Source: Aurelia coerulea
Lineage: Eukaryota; Cnidaria; Scyphozoa; Semaeostomeae; Ulmaridae
DNA length: 64,000 bases
Direction: 5' to 3'
NCBI GenBank assembly: GCA_039566865.1
Contig: CM076943.1
Span: forward strand, 21,362,501-21,426,500
In this document: positions 21,727 to 33,068 of the stretch, piece after piece
How the letters are laid out: every line of letters starts with the position of its first letter
Numbering within the stretch: the stretch's first letter is position 1
Made by a program: the position numbers and the translations under genes
Notes under the pieces: generated by a model
Database searches by the model: none
Told to the model about the DNA's origin: nothing
What the model saw: the letters and a program-made list of their open reading frames with translations, nothing else

Positions 21727-21924
21727 ATTTCTGGAACATCAAAGATGCACAAAACGTCGATTCAACCTCTGTGTTTTTCCTCACTTGCTGGAGATCTGAT
21801 TTGAAAAAAAAACAGTACATCAGGTGAAACCAAAACCCCAAAGACTTTTGCGACTATCTACCGAAGGCTACAAATTTGTGAAAGAGCTGATGTTTGATGT
21901 AAATATGGCTGTTATCTTTCTTTG

Positions 21925-23128
21925 CATTAGTATTAATTATTATTATTAATTATTATTATTGATTCTTTATTTAAAGTAGGCTGATATACAATAGCGAATT
22001 TAAAGCTAATTAAGGCCTGCTAAAGAAAAATAAGTTGGAAAATATAGATTTACAATCAAAAAGTACTATTTACACGTTCAAACTAAAAAACGTAGATTTG
22101 GAACAAATATTCGACAAAGCCTACAGTTGCATTTCTCCCCTTTCCATGTTTTTATTCGGTTTTTAAGCTAGCAGTTTTTATCTCATTTGGTAGTAGCTGC
22201 CAAAGTTTATGTCCACTAAACAGTGTGGTTTCAATGCCAAAATTTGTGGTCCTTGCATTTGCATTTGCACTACACTTGCATTTGGTTGCAAAAGATCATT
22301 GCCGCTTCTAAGGCACATCATTGGTTACAAATATGTCCTTCATAAATTTAGGGCTGAGATTTACTTTTGTCTTAAAAAATTTCGACCATGAGCAACTGTA
22401 GGTTTCGTTGATGGACTGTCACTGAGGCCCCAGTTACACGATACCGGATTCATCACACACAGGATTACTTTCCGCATCGGATAGGGGGGTGCAGTTATAC
22501 GACACCGAGGCAATCCGGTGCCACTCCACTCCGTTTTCGCGGAGTGAAACCACTCCGCTCTGGAGGTGAGGTGAAAATGAATCCGATGCACTCCGCTCCG
22601 CATTCCATCTCGTGAATGTGACCCCACTCCGTTTGCTCGTGTAACTGCACCAATCCGATGTGACCCCACTCCATTTGGGCTTCGCAGGTGTCAAAGACAA
22701 CAGATTTAGACTTCGCAGTGCAGGGTGACTCGGTGTCGTGTAACTGCAATAAAAAATGGGTTCATGGCAATCCGGTGTCGTGTAACTGCAATGAAAACGG
22801 TGCGATTTGGACGCAGATGTGTTGAAACCAATCCGATGCGAAAAGCAATCCGGTATCGTGTATAACCCAGGCCTGAGTTGTCCCTTTCCAGCATTGTTTC
22901 AAAATCAGACTCATAGTCTCTGTATGCAATTCGCAGTGCCCTCAAATTCATTTTATTTATCTTGTTATTTAAGTTCCTTTCGTGAAACATCCGCAGTAGA
23001 GGACAATAGTTAAACTGGGACATGATAAACGTTTTCATTAGTAAAACTGTTTTTCCAGTTTCCATGTATTTTGAAATCCTGGTTAGCGCATGAATTTTCG
23101 GATTGGCCTTCTTACAAAGAGTACTCAC
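21925..23128 (-). pseudogene. LINE fragment, RT C-terminal part to 3' tail, split by a MITE
   Basis: Minus-strand translation includes FNYCPLLRMFHERNLNNKINK and ALRIAYRDYESDFETMLERD. After the inserted element it continues as [49 protein letters not shown] and a stop, then an aataaagaat(caata)n-type tail near 21925-21965. This is a typical cnidarian non-LTR element, 5'-truncated. The same family's 3' end is at 53038-53287. Confidence 0.8.
22436..22873. mobile_element. Harbinger-like MITE inside a LINE
   Basis: 438 bp. Ends GGCCCCAGTTACACGATACC and, inverted, GGCCTGGGTTATACACGATACC. Flanked by TGA on the plus strand (22433-22435, 22874-22876), i.e. TCA in LINE orientation. Removing the element and one TCA restores the LINE frame (ERDN-S-VTVHQ). 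The interior is rich in ccactccg and caatccg repeats. Confidence 0.85.
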
Positions 23129-23130
23129 AT

Positions 23131-23718
23131 TTTTTTTCTTTATTCAATGAAAACAATTAAAAGAAACAAACAACAAGATTTATAAACTACGTGCCATCCA
23201 TAGCGGGAAAGGACATATTGTCAGCGAGTTTCCACTATGGATGACACTTACATTTTCAAATATATAAGATTAATTTGACTTACACGAACACACACACAGA
23301 TACATTCACAGATACAAGTACACACAGATACATTCACACATAGTACTCATACAGATACAGTCACTAACATGTAAAGCACGAATTCTTTGTTTCCAGAGGA
23401 TGCTAAGTTTCGTAATCTACCAGATCAAAACGTTTGGACCATTTAATGTACTTTATTGTAGCTTCAAGAATCATTCTGTTGATGATATACGGAAATTCAA
23501 CACTTCCATACAATAGCAGTGAACAAAAGATATCATCCTCAAGGTTGGCAATATCTAGGTTCAGAAATTCTGAGAGTTCGCCATGGAGATTCATACGAGA
23601 GTTGTTAAACACATTTAAATAGCCATTGTCACCCAGGATCCTTTGCAGATATGGTGCAATCTCAGACTGTTTGAAAATCAAGTCTGGCCTAAAAAGAAGA
23701 AATAGGTCCACACTGCAG
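23131..23718 (-). pseudogene. Second LINE fragment, C-terminal end and tail
   Basis: Minus-strand frame (ILGDNGYLNVFNNS ... DDIFCSLLLYGSVEFPYIINR) resembles the end of the LINE at 57290-58030 (NEILTQLLLYGDKNLPNNVNR). The tail attgaataaagaaaaaaaatg abuts the first LINE at 23128-23131. A cacaca/gataca-rich stretch lies at about 23285-23365. Confidence 0.65.
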
Positions 23719-23720
23719 TA

Positions 23721-24110
23721 CACTCATTTTTTTTTATAAGAAACTAAGGTCCGGGGCTGGTAGGCAGTTTCTTAAATTTTTGGGCCATTTTGCTACCACA
23801 AGTTTCTTACGTGTTTCTTATATTTTTATTGCCGGAAGTTTAGAGTTGATTTTGTCTTGTCTAAAGGGCTCCCAAATTACTTAGTAAGTCTCTCAAAACG
23901 AGTAAATAACATGATTCGCACTCAAAATATTGTCCAAACAGTTGCTATAACTGTACAATGTCAAAATATTTTTGAGTGTGTCAGGAAAATTAAAACTGAT
24001 GATTACAGAAGTTTCTTAGCTTTTTTCAATTCAGGTAGGGTTGTTTCTTAGCTTTCGAAAATTTGAGCCTACCGTTTCTTATAAGCGGTTTCTTATAAAA
24101 TAAATGAGTG
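23721..24110. mobile_element. TA-flanked TIR element, GTTTCTTATAA family, copy 2
   Basis: Ends cactcatttttttttataag and, inverted, cactcatttattttataag, with TA at 23719-23720 and 24111-24112. Internal ttcttat motifs are iterated. Confidence 0.8.
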
Positions 24111-24751
24111 TAGTCGAACTGATATAAAAATTTCACTTCGGTTGACTTCTCTGTCAGTTCAACTACGGCAGTGTTTATGGATATGTCCCGCTTGGGACAA
24201 ATATGGTTTTTGAACAGGCTATAATTGTAGCGTGCCCGCAGAGGACCTTGGATGACAATGTCCCTTTATAGCTTAAAAGAAACTCTAGATTCTTTGCTGT
24301 ACTTTACCATAAACTTTCTTGATATTCTTATCATTTTCAACTCGTTTCAGGTTGTGACGTCATCAAATTTTTAAAATCGCAATTAAAACGAAAAACAGGC
24401 TTGCGATCATCATTTAAAGCCACTTCATGAAAAATGTTTGTCGGGAATTTTGCTTTTTAAAGCTGATTCGCAAGTTTTCTACTTCAAGGAGAATTTTTTC
24501 AAAAATTGAAAGCACCTCACCTTCACCGCGGATTTTGATGTATATTTTTCTCTGCTGTTGTTGCGTAATGTCCTGATCTCTTCGTTTGAAGACTGATTTT
24601 CGCAACGCTAAAGTATAAAAAATGCAGTGCAATGAATCTTTATAAAGTTGAAGACAACGATTTAATCCTGCTATATTCTGTGGTTGATACCAGTGAATGA
24701 AAACCTGAATCAAGGAAACACTGTTTACGAATACTTCACGTCCACAATGAA

Positions 24752-24889
24752 TTATTTAGATTGGCTATTCGACTTTAGACGCATTAAGAAGAAACCGCCC
24801 AGCATTAGGCATCCTGTGAGCACTACTGCTACTGTTGCTAGGGTGACGATAAGAAGGATCCATGTTTTGCTTAACTGTGATCGACACGG
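24752..24889 (-). CDS. Candidate terminal exon with transmembrane segment, unknown gene
   Basis: On the minus strand a good acceptor (aacatttcag) is followed by a phase-0 frame of 45 residues and TAA. It reads a short polar stretch, then about 27 hydrophobic residues from WILLIVTLATVAVVLTGCLM, then a basic tail (RLKSNSQSK). That is the shape of the last exon of a single-pass membrane protein. I could not find upstream exons on the minus strand, so this could also be chance or a pseudo-exon. Confidence 0.3.
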   Translation of the reverse strand, partial: PCRSQLSKTWILLIVTLATVAVVLTGCLMLGGFFLMRLKSNSQSK

Positions 24890-25109
24890 CTGAAATGTTA
24901 ACCGAGACCCCGTTTGCATGGTACCAAAGGGGTATTCGTACGGATTATTCGTACGGATCGTTCATGGCTGTCCGTCGTTGTTGCGAATCCGTACTAACGT
25001 TCATACGACAAAAACGATTACGCGGTGCCGCCGTACCAATTTTCATCCGGCTTAGTTTCTTTTATAAGGTCTGTATTAATTCTATCTCATGCTCTCGTGT
25101 GCTCAATGC

Positions 25110-26110
25110 CTAGGCCATATGGCCTCCTTTGGCCCAAGTTTCCTCAGGTGGTTTCATTGGCGGATTTTACCTGCACTGTGTTTGGAAGAGCTGACCACAA
25201 TTATTCTCTAGGATCCACTCAATCGCTTCAGCGAGTTGATTGAAGAGGAACGAAGAGGACCTCAAGACAAACAGAAGGGATTTCTCGAAGAAATACTTGC
25301 CTCCCGATTTTATACCTAACAATTCCCAATCCTCAGGGTGCACGGGATACAGCTTAAAAGCGGATTCAAAGTCGGTGTTTGCCATTTTGTTCCTTATCCC
25401 AAGGCTTGAATGGCTTCAATTGCAAGGTCAGTCGTGATATAATTAGAACGGCTCCTTATCAATACCAGAGTTGATGGAATCGCCAGTCTTCAGACACGAA
25501 AGGTGGAAAATAGTTTGTAACTTCTTGAAATGGTTTTTTGGGGATAATTTCTAGGGGTGAGACCTGGAAATTAGGAAACGGTGGTGATTTGAATTGGGGC
25601 TCTTGCTCTTTCAGGAGAAATCTCTTTTTCTAGATTTTTGCTAATTTCCCCAGGATTAGTGAGGGCTGTTGGCAGATTCGTGGTGTCCGAGCACCCTCTT
25701 ATCCCATTCTACCACCCTCCCTCAACTCTGTACTCAGCTTATTTACAAATGCCTGGTTTGGATGAGCTTGTAATTCAAATTCTAACCTCTCGTAATTAAT
25801 AGGCGATACAATTCTGCGCTTATCCTTAGTTTCCTTACTTACGGCGTGCGTAATCGTTGGTGGAGCTTGCCTGTCCGTTTGGGGTTTCATAGGGTTTTCC
25901 CGTGGATGGTTGTTTTGTACAGAGGGTACCAGGGTGGGGGGGGGGCATTACAACCTGGTCGGTTGCATATATGGGCGAACGGACAGTGGGATCTTCTACA
26001 GGGTACGCCTTTATCAAAGTTGTTGCAGGTTCCTCTCTGCACCAACTCTTGAACTTCCTGAGGGTCATTTTCTAAGAAGAGTTGCGTCTAACTCTATCTG
26101 GGCTTGATTT
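25110..26110 (-). pseudogene. DIRS-like (tyrosine-recombinase type) retroelement RT remnant
   Basis: Minus-strand fragments: SPINYERLEFELQAHPNQAF then VNKLSTELREGGRMG (25699-25890), and NTDFESAFKLYPVHPEDWEL then GKYFFEKSL ... FNQLAEAIEWILENN (25167-25385). The -SAF-L-PVHP-DW-LLG- and F-QL--A-EWIL patterns are those of DIRS/Ngaro-type reverse transcriptases. Frames are broken, and no recombinase or integrase part is seen. Confidence 0.6.
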
Positions 26111-26237
26111 CTGGTGAAAGTTCGCAACCAGAGTAGGTCAATGACAGACCATGACAAAAACTTAATTTTCGCTGCTTTACGATGCCATAATGTAAAAGTT
26201 CAGATGCTGTGGCAGGATATTTGTCGTTTAAAACCTT

Positions 26238-26395
26238 CAGGCCCGTAGGAAGCGGGGGGCAGGGGGGCTGAAGCCCCCCCCAATAATTTTCTACAACAAT
26301 GGTGCTACGTCACATGACTTAATTAGATGTATTGTTCTCTATTGTTTTAAGAACAATTGCCCCCCCCCAATCCGAAGTTTCTTCCTACGGCCCTG
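26238..26395. mobile_element. hAT-like MITE, CAGGCCCGTAGGAAG ends
   Basis: 158 bp. Exact 8-bp duplication aaaacctt (26230-26237, 26396-26403). Ends CAGGCCCGTAGGAAG and, inverted, CAGGGCCGTAGGAAG. The interior has G-run/C-run palindromes (ggggggctgaagcccccc). Confidence 0.85.
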
Positions 26396-26946
26396 AAAAC
26401 CTTGGTATATGTATGAATTGCTGTTGTCCACTCTTCAATTGTGGTGATCGTTTTCCTGTGCTTATTGGGGACAAGTTTCAGTTCATTATTCTTGCCAATG
26501 CTCACGGAGGGATAGCTTCACAAACATGTTCCAACCTGGACACAAATGTGCACACCCTGTACAGTATGTCGAAAGCCAGTAACTGCTCGATCATCCGCTT
26601 ACAGAAGTTTACGTATAAATTTGGAATTCTGCTTAACACAGCACAAAAAAACATCATTTTTTTCTCCATTACTCCATAACTGTTTAGATGTCTAATTTCT
26701 CGGCCCCTTCTTGAGTTTTGGATAGTATATCGAATCATAAAGCTCAGTGTGACCTTCTAGCGCTTCTTTCTGTTTTTCTGTGACTTGAATAACCAGTTGG
26801 CAAACAGCTCTCTCTGAATCACTCTCTGTTTCTTAGGTGCCGTGATACACTCTTTTCTTTTCATAAGATTAATGTTTGTAGAATATTCAGGCTCAGAATC
26901 ATCCAATTTTGAATATTATAAGAATATTATATTGATCAGCCTCGGC

Positions 26947-28035
26947 CAGTGGCGGACTGGCTCTGATTTTTGCAGTTAAGGGGGCCCTAAGTGGGTGTGG
27001 CCTCGATGATGAGTGTGTGGTCAGGAGCAAAATTCGTCGCAATTCCTCGATTCCTTACCAATAGCCAAGCTAAACTAACTCACTTTCTTTGAAAATGAGC
27101 CATATCTCTCACGATATGTCGTCTGATGGCATGATTAAAATCTTTACATTGTCCCCATTTCAAAAAAGTAATTTTGCCTTTTTTGTATTGTGGGCCAGAC
27201 AATCTATAATGTTTTCGTTTCTCGAACTGTTGAGGAAACCTTTCCTGACCCCCCCCCCCCAGCAGTGTGGTCAGGGAAAATTAACTGATGGAGTATCAAA
27301 ATGAGGTGTCTGGGGGCAATGTCCCCAGAAAAATTCCTGAGGACACGCCCTCTACTTTTGCTTAGAACGCTTCTCCCAATCCCAGGATTGCGGATGCTAA
27401 AATTGAATTTTTGATCATTTGTAACAGTAGTTTTATGAATAAGCGTCCACAGTGAAATTTTTAGAGTAAACATCTGTTCTTTGGCTTAGAATGCCTATCG
27501 CCAGAGCAGAATTGGAAACTTTGAAATTCTCAAAATTATTTTTGCAGTTTTCTATCAAAGAACACTCGCATGAAAATTATCGGGCAAACGCTTTCAGTTT
27601 TTCACAATCCAGTTTTTGCGTGCCCCCAAAGTGGAGCAGTTGACAAAGTGCGCCCCGGAAATTTTGTGAAACTTCCAGCCTTTACTTTGGCTTAAAGTGA
27701 CTCTCCCAGTCATTTCCTTACCCTACACTACCTATAACAACTATTTTCTGTGAAGGAATCTCGAGAACCATCTTTTGGCAGAAGTGGAGGGGGCCTTTAC
27801 TTTTTCTGCAACGGTGCTCCCTTCTTCGCCATCAGTATCTTCGCTCTCGACTGTATTCATTTCTTTGAACAAGTTCAATAACACTGGAGGATTCAAATGT
27901 GAAGTGAGATGTCCATTATTCAAACATTCAACTCTACCAAAAGGCAAAAATGTCCTTAATTTTGCAAAAGGGCCCTTTTTGCAAGATTTTGAGGGAGGCC
28001 CACCGGCCGTGGGCCGGTGGGCCAGTCCGCCACTG
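26947..28035. mobile_element. hAT-like non-autonomous element, CAGTGGCGGAC ends
   Basis: 1,089 bp. Ends CAGTGGCGGACTGGC and, inverted, the same. Flanks gcctcggc and gcctcagc match 7 of 8. No transposase is recognisable; open frames inside are compositional. The interior has a ccccccccccccag run. Confidence 0.8.
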
Positions 28036-28049
28036 GCCTCAGCTCGCAT

Positions 28050-30130
28050 ATTCAGGGGCGAGCAAGTGCTGTAAAATATTTGACCCCATGCTTGTCGAGA
28101 GGAATTGGACAGAATAACCGGTTCTTTTATCACATAGTACGACTTTCCTGCCCAAAACAACCCGTTCTTGGGACAAAGGTGAAATTTGAATATGAATCTT
28201 CCTATTCCATCAGCTTGTCACAAAAATCAAGTCTTCTAACCTCAGTCAAAATCCTGAAATTTACCTGTAGTGGTTCTCCCTTTATCCGCCAAATTTAAGC
28301 AGAAAAGTAAGAGTATTTCAAATTTTGTCCCCCAAATTTACGGAAAAAAGACAAGAAATTCCAGTTTTTCATCAAAGCGGTTCTACCTTTGTCCGGCAAG
28401 TTTCCGAAAAAACTACCAGTTTTTGGGACAGAGACAGAGGTGGTGCAAAATTTTTTCTTGAAATACCGGTTTTCGGACAAAGGTAGGTCCATCGCTCCCA
28501 GTTGACATGCCCGCCCATGACGAATAAAAGTAACGAAATTGAAAAGCCAAAAAAATCCACAACTGTATTTTACGATAATGTCCTAATTCTCACCTCAAAT
28601 GTCCAAAGAGACCAAAATCAAAAAGAGCCCGGGGGCAAGCATGTGACTTACTTATTCAAATTACCACGAAATTACCTACCACTGTATTCAAAATTACACC
28701 AAACCGGCAAGTGCACTGGTGACCGGCGCGAACTGGTGGTGAAAGAGGACCTCGCACAGAAGCCAGAGGCAAAAAGGTTTAATTTTCAAGCACGTAAGTC
28801 TTTTTTTATGAATTTCTTTGCTTCGAAGCTACTTAGCTATCTTGCATCAGACCAGATGTGTCATCCTGGAACATGTTATGCAGGGAATCCTAAATGGAAC
28901 GCCGAACACGTGCGAATTTGATTCTCCAAAACTGGCTTAGGCCCATACGTATGAAATGGCCTAAATAAGGCTCGTGATCACTGATCAACTGATCATTAAT
29001 TAGGTATTAGATTCCGAGCTCGCTACAGTACAATCTGGTGCGAAGGAATTCGACTAAAGCATTGTGCCACGGATATTTGAAGCCCTCTACATCTATATCA
29101 GTGTCTTGCTTCGTCCTGACTAACACGGGCAGACCCACCCACAACCACCTAATCTAGCACTTCTTCACTTGCTGTAAAATAAGATGCCTTGCTTGGCCTA
29201 AACCGACACTGCAGAGTGAAAACCTGCATCAAAGAAACGGTAGATTAAAAACCTCCAGCCAATTTTTGGCCAAAAGGCCTTTTACTTCTTCGAGTTTGGA
29301 TCGAGCATCCAAATCTGGTAAATTTTGTGAAGGAAAACAAAAGCATGACCCCTGTTCTCAGCAGTTCTCAGCAGACACTGCACTGCTACCTGTAGCAAGA
29401 AGTTCCTTTGGATCTCAGCAGAACACTTTCAGTGAGTTAATAAACCATAACTTTGCTCAAATTGACCTATGATTGGTTCAGTTTATACACTGGCAAGTTT
29501 TATTCGCCTCCCAGCCTTGTTTCTCATTATTTTCATTGATCATTAGCTAATTTTGTTGTGTAATATTTAAAACGATGCAAACATACACTTTATTACTAAT
29601 GTTAACATCAGAGAACTGCAAAGCCATTTTACAGCAAAAACGAGAAAGATTTCTTCATGATAACAGGCCTTTTCGTTTTACGCGGGCGATCGCCCTCGCC
29701 AGCGCCCTCGGAAAATGTTTTACGTGGGCTATTGACTGCCCTCGCAAAAACGTATTTCGCCCGAAGCTCCAACAGGATTTCGTTTACAAAAGACTTTTGG
29801 AACGAAGCCGTCTTGATATAAACTTGTTCCTTCATTCATCACTCGGAGCTCATACTATTTTACAGAATAGCTCTTCGACTTCTTTACAAAAGAAACCCGC
29901 TTTGAAGGCTAACCACTAGTGCAGCAAATAAAGCGAAGAAAACCCAAACGAAGTCTAAAATGTCAATGTTTCTCGATTTGTCTTTAGCAAAATGATTTTA
30001 ACAAGAAACTTGAAAGAACTGCAAAACGAAGAGCAAAATCAGTGGTCCTTAAAAATTTCTTTGCAGTATTTGCGATATATATGTACTGACACACTTCTTC
30101 ATCGTCATTGAGGTTCCCAGTTTAACTAAA
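28050..30130. other. Intergenic region without a recognised gene
   Basis: 28100-28500 contains several diverged inverted pieces of a motif like accggttttcggacaaaggtag, probably an old repeat. A 139-codon plus frame at 28502-28921 and a 114-codon plus frame at 29575-29919 are unrecognised and lack gene context. 29640-29800 and 31300-31640 look like inverted relatives (caggccttttcgt, gcgatcgccctc), so an old element may span this interval. Confidence 0.35.
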
Positions 30131-30141
30131 CCTTTCTTTAA

Positions 30142-31065
30142 GGTTACTGTATCCCTTCAGTGACCACTCACGGTGTTTTCTCTCTTGATTATCACGCCCG
30201 CGACATAACACGTATAAACTATACATCATTCGATTTGTCATTAAATAGGGAGTATTTACGAGCCAAAACGAATACAAATATCCGAAAATTTGGCGTTATA
30301 CATCCGAAAACGTGAAAATCGGACCTTCCCCCCTTCTAGAACCTGCCTGTCCCCCAGATATGTTTCATTTAAATCTCAATGAGATTTTTGCGTTCTCAAC
30401 ACATTAATCTAGCAAAGTGTGTCTCAAATTTCTTTTGCATGCCTTAGCTTCAGAACAATTAATAAAACAATTTTGCCCCTCGCTCCCTGGCCTCGTTTTG
30501 AGATTCATTCAAATGTTAGATTTGGAGCATGCAATTTTTCTCAAAAGTGAGGCACACTTTGGTCCCCCTATGCCTTTTCTCTCTGTCTGCCAAATTTCAG
30601 CCAATTATATCAAGCCGTTGGGTACAGGGAGCTGTATGAATACCCCTTGGTTGCTGAAAAATTGATTTTGAGAAAAGCGCTGAAACAGTTTCTTAGCGTA
30701 CAGTTCCACTGTTGAAAATGATTAACTTCAATCTGGCCACAAGAGTAAACAGAGTAATCCTGTATGTATTTAGTGCAGAGTTTACAATGACATAATTGGT
30801 ATTATAACCACAAAATCCATTCAACAGGAAATCAAAGGCACTTGAAACCTTTAACCTTTAGTTCTCAAATAATCCTGGTCATGTGAACAGCATTTTCCTA
30901 GCAGAAAATACCTTGCTTTAAATTGCTTATAATTCGCTGAAAAATAAAGTAAAATTCCTTGAAATTATTAGAAATTGTAGGTAGATGTGTGTGCTATCCA
31001 ATGATCTAAAAATCCAAAAATTGATCGGAAAAAACTTTTTATCGTCCTGAAGGGATACAGTAACC
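30142..31065. mobile_element. TTAA-flanked element, GGTTACTGTATCCCTTCAG ends
   Basis: 924 bp, exact 19-bp TIRs, TTAA at 30138-30141 and 31066-31069. A piggyBac-type target. No transposase is seen. Inverted deletion derivative at 17906-18255. Confidence 0.8.
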
Positions 31066-31069
31066 TTAA

Positions 31070-33035
31070 GATCAGGGTCTGTCAATAAAATGAATAGTAC
31101 TCGCAGCTTTCTTAACTTTCTTACAAAATCGTTCTCCAGTTTAACATTCTGCAGCCCTTCTCTGCTCCGTAGATCAGGCCAGTTTGAGTAAAGTTTTCTG
31201 AGGAAATTTTAATTGAGACTTGGTTGTTTTGTTTCAAGGGCTTACATCCACTACTTACTTACGGGGCTACACACTCAATCAAGGGAACAACAGGAAAGTG
31301 GTTGGCTTAACTGCTGTGACCTTTAGCTAACTCAGGAAAAATAATGGAGCAACAAAGAAGAACATTGCAAACAAATGGAATAAAATCTTCTTGTAACTTT
31401 GCATAAAAAAATTTGTGGTCTGTTCGAGTGGACTCTTTTCTCTCTGGTGAAGTGAACATGAAGGAAACAGTCCAAGTTGCAAGAACAAGACCTTGGAAGC
31501 TTTCATTGCTCATCAGTAAAAACAAGTAAAAACACGAGACTAGTTTAAGGGGGCGATCGCCCTCCTGAGCTTAACTACAAGGGCGATAGGACGCCCTTGT
31601 GGAAATTTCTTTACGAAAAGGCCTGTGATAAGATTTTCATTTTGGCCGATGACTGATACACTTTGTTGGGAAAAGACATGTCTCTCTTCTGAGTTCTTCT
31701 ATATTTGCTGCTGCAGGATGTTAAAACAAATGATTTGCGGTACAGGAGTTCAAAATAGCCTTAAAAACAGACTCATCATTTTTAATTTTTACTAATAGAC
31801 ACTTTAAATAACCTGTAGAAAGAAAACTTTTTAGGCTTGTAAACGAACACCAAGTAAGTTAATTTACAGATAAAATTCTTAAATCCTGCAAGATCAGCAA
31901 ACAACTCTATTGAATGGAGAGAAAATGCGACTTCAACTGATAGCAAGTTTCCAAAGCACGTTGCACACTCATCAGTTTCATTCGTGCAAAGAACAAATTA
32001 ACGATGCAAACAAATTGATTTAATACTACGGGCACAAAAGGAAATATGTGGCTTAGGACATAAAACTGATGCGCGGTTTAGGAAACTTGTTGCAAACAGC
32101 TACTAACGTATGTTCTTTCTATTCACAGTGACAGGTAAATTTCTTTGTTTCTCATGTAGGATTTAGCTGTCCTGTAACTTATTGGTCTTCTTTTGACATT
32201 AACAGTTTTCTTTCCACAGGCCATGTTATGCGAGTGTCTAATGTTGCATTTGTAGCAATGGCAGACACTTAAGGGGGCCAGGGGTGCGATCCACCCCCAT
32301 TGTTGGCTTGAACAAAGATCTTTTGTTTGAAAACAATTGAAACAAACAATGCTTTTTAACTGACACAATTGCTTTGCTCCCTCAATATTTGGCAAAGTGT
32401 CCGATGTTATAACGATGAGTCCATTGTTTAAAACGTTTTCCTGGATGCTCCTATAATTAAAACTTTTTTTGTAAAATGTTGCTAACTACAGTGCTTGTTT
32501 ATGCTAAACCTGGGGGGGGGGGACTTGACTTTCAACCACACAGGGGGTACGGGGGTGATGCATTACAAGAAATGATTTTTTCATCTGGCTTTAGAATTTT
32601 CCCTCAAAATGATACACAGCTTTGGAAAAAATGAGCAAGAAGTATTCCAAAACATAAAAATTTCATAGAAAAACAATGAAATAATATTTTTGACAACCAG
32701 CTTTGCATAACCTCCCCAAAAACTTTTTCTTTAAAGCATAGATTCAAGTAGATTTTGATTATGCTGTGGAAAAAGAATTCTGCATCAATTGATGCAAATT
32801 AATGCTTCATATCTCATTTTTCTGTGGGAGAATTCACTTGTTGATGAGACTGCTATTTTTAGAAAGAACTTGCATGCAACATCAGCCAGCATAGTTTGAC
32901 TGATGTTTTGTCAAGAGGTTTTTCCATGTTTTGTACATTAGTAAAACAATTAAAAACCATTTCTACCACGATGCATTCATGGAAATATTTCAGAAAACAT
33001 AAAGTTCTTATGCTATAGCAATATTTCCTTTATTT
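31070..33035. other. Region upstream of NNT; promoter not identified
   Basis: Contains a minus copy of the gcgatcgcacccc repeat (about 32262-32375) and a poly-G end (about 32510-32560) like the hAT-like family at 5186. I see no TATA box or clear CpG-rich promoter. The NNT first non-coding exon should lie here or further left. Confidence 0.35.
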
Positions 33036-33068
33036 TCAGAAGCTTGATTGCAGAATTTGGACATCAAG

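Noticed and set aside
22434..22749. Several overlapping minus frames of 84-102 codons
   Set aside because: They come from the repetitive interior of the Harbinger-like MITE.
27741..28160. Overlapping open frames on both strands
   Set aside because: They lie inside or across the right edge of the hAT-like element at 26947-28035 and show no conserved motif.
28502..28921. 139-codon open frame
   Set aside because: No recognisable family, no splice or promoter context, and ordinary AT-rich composition; kept only as a note in the region entry.
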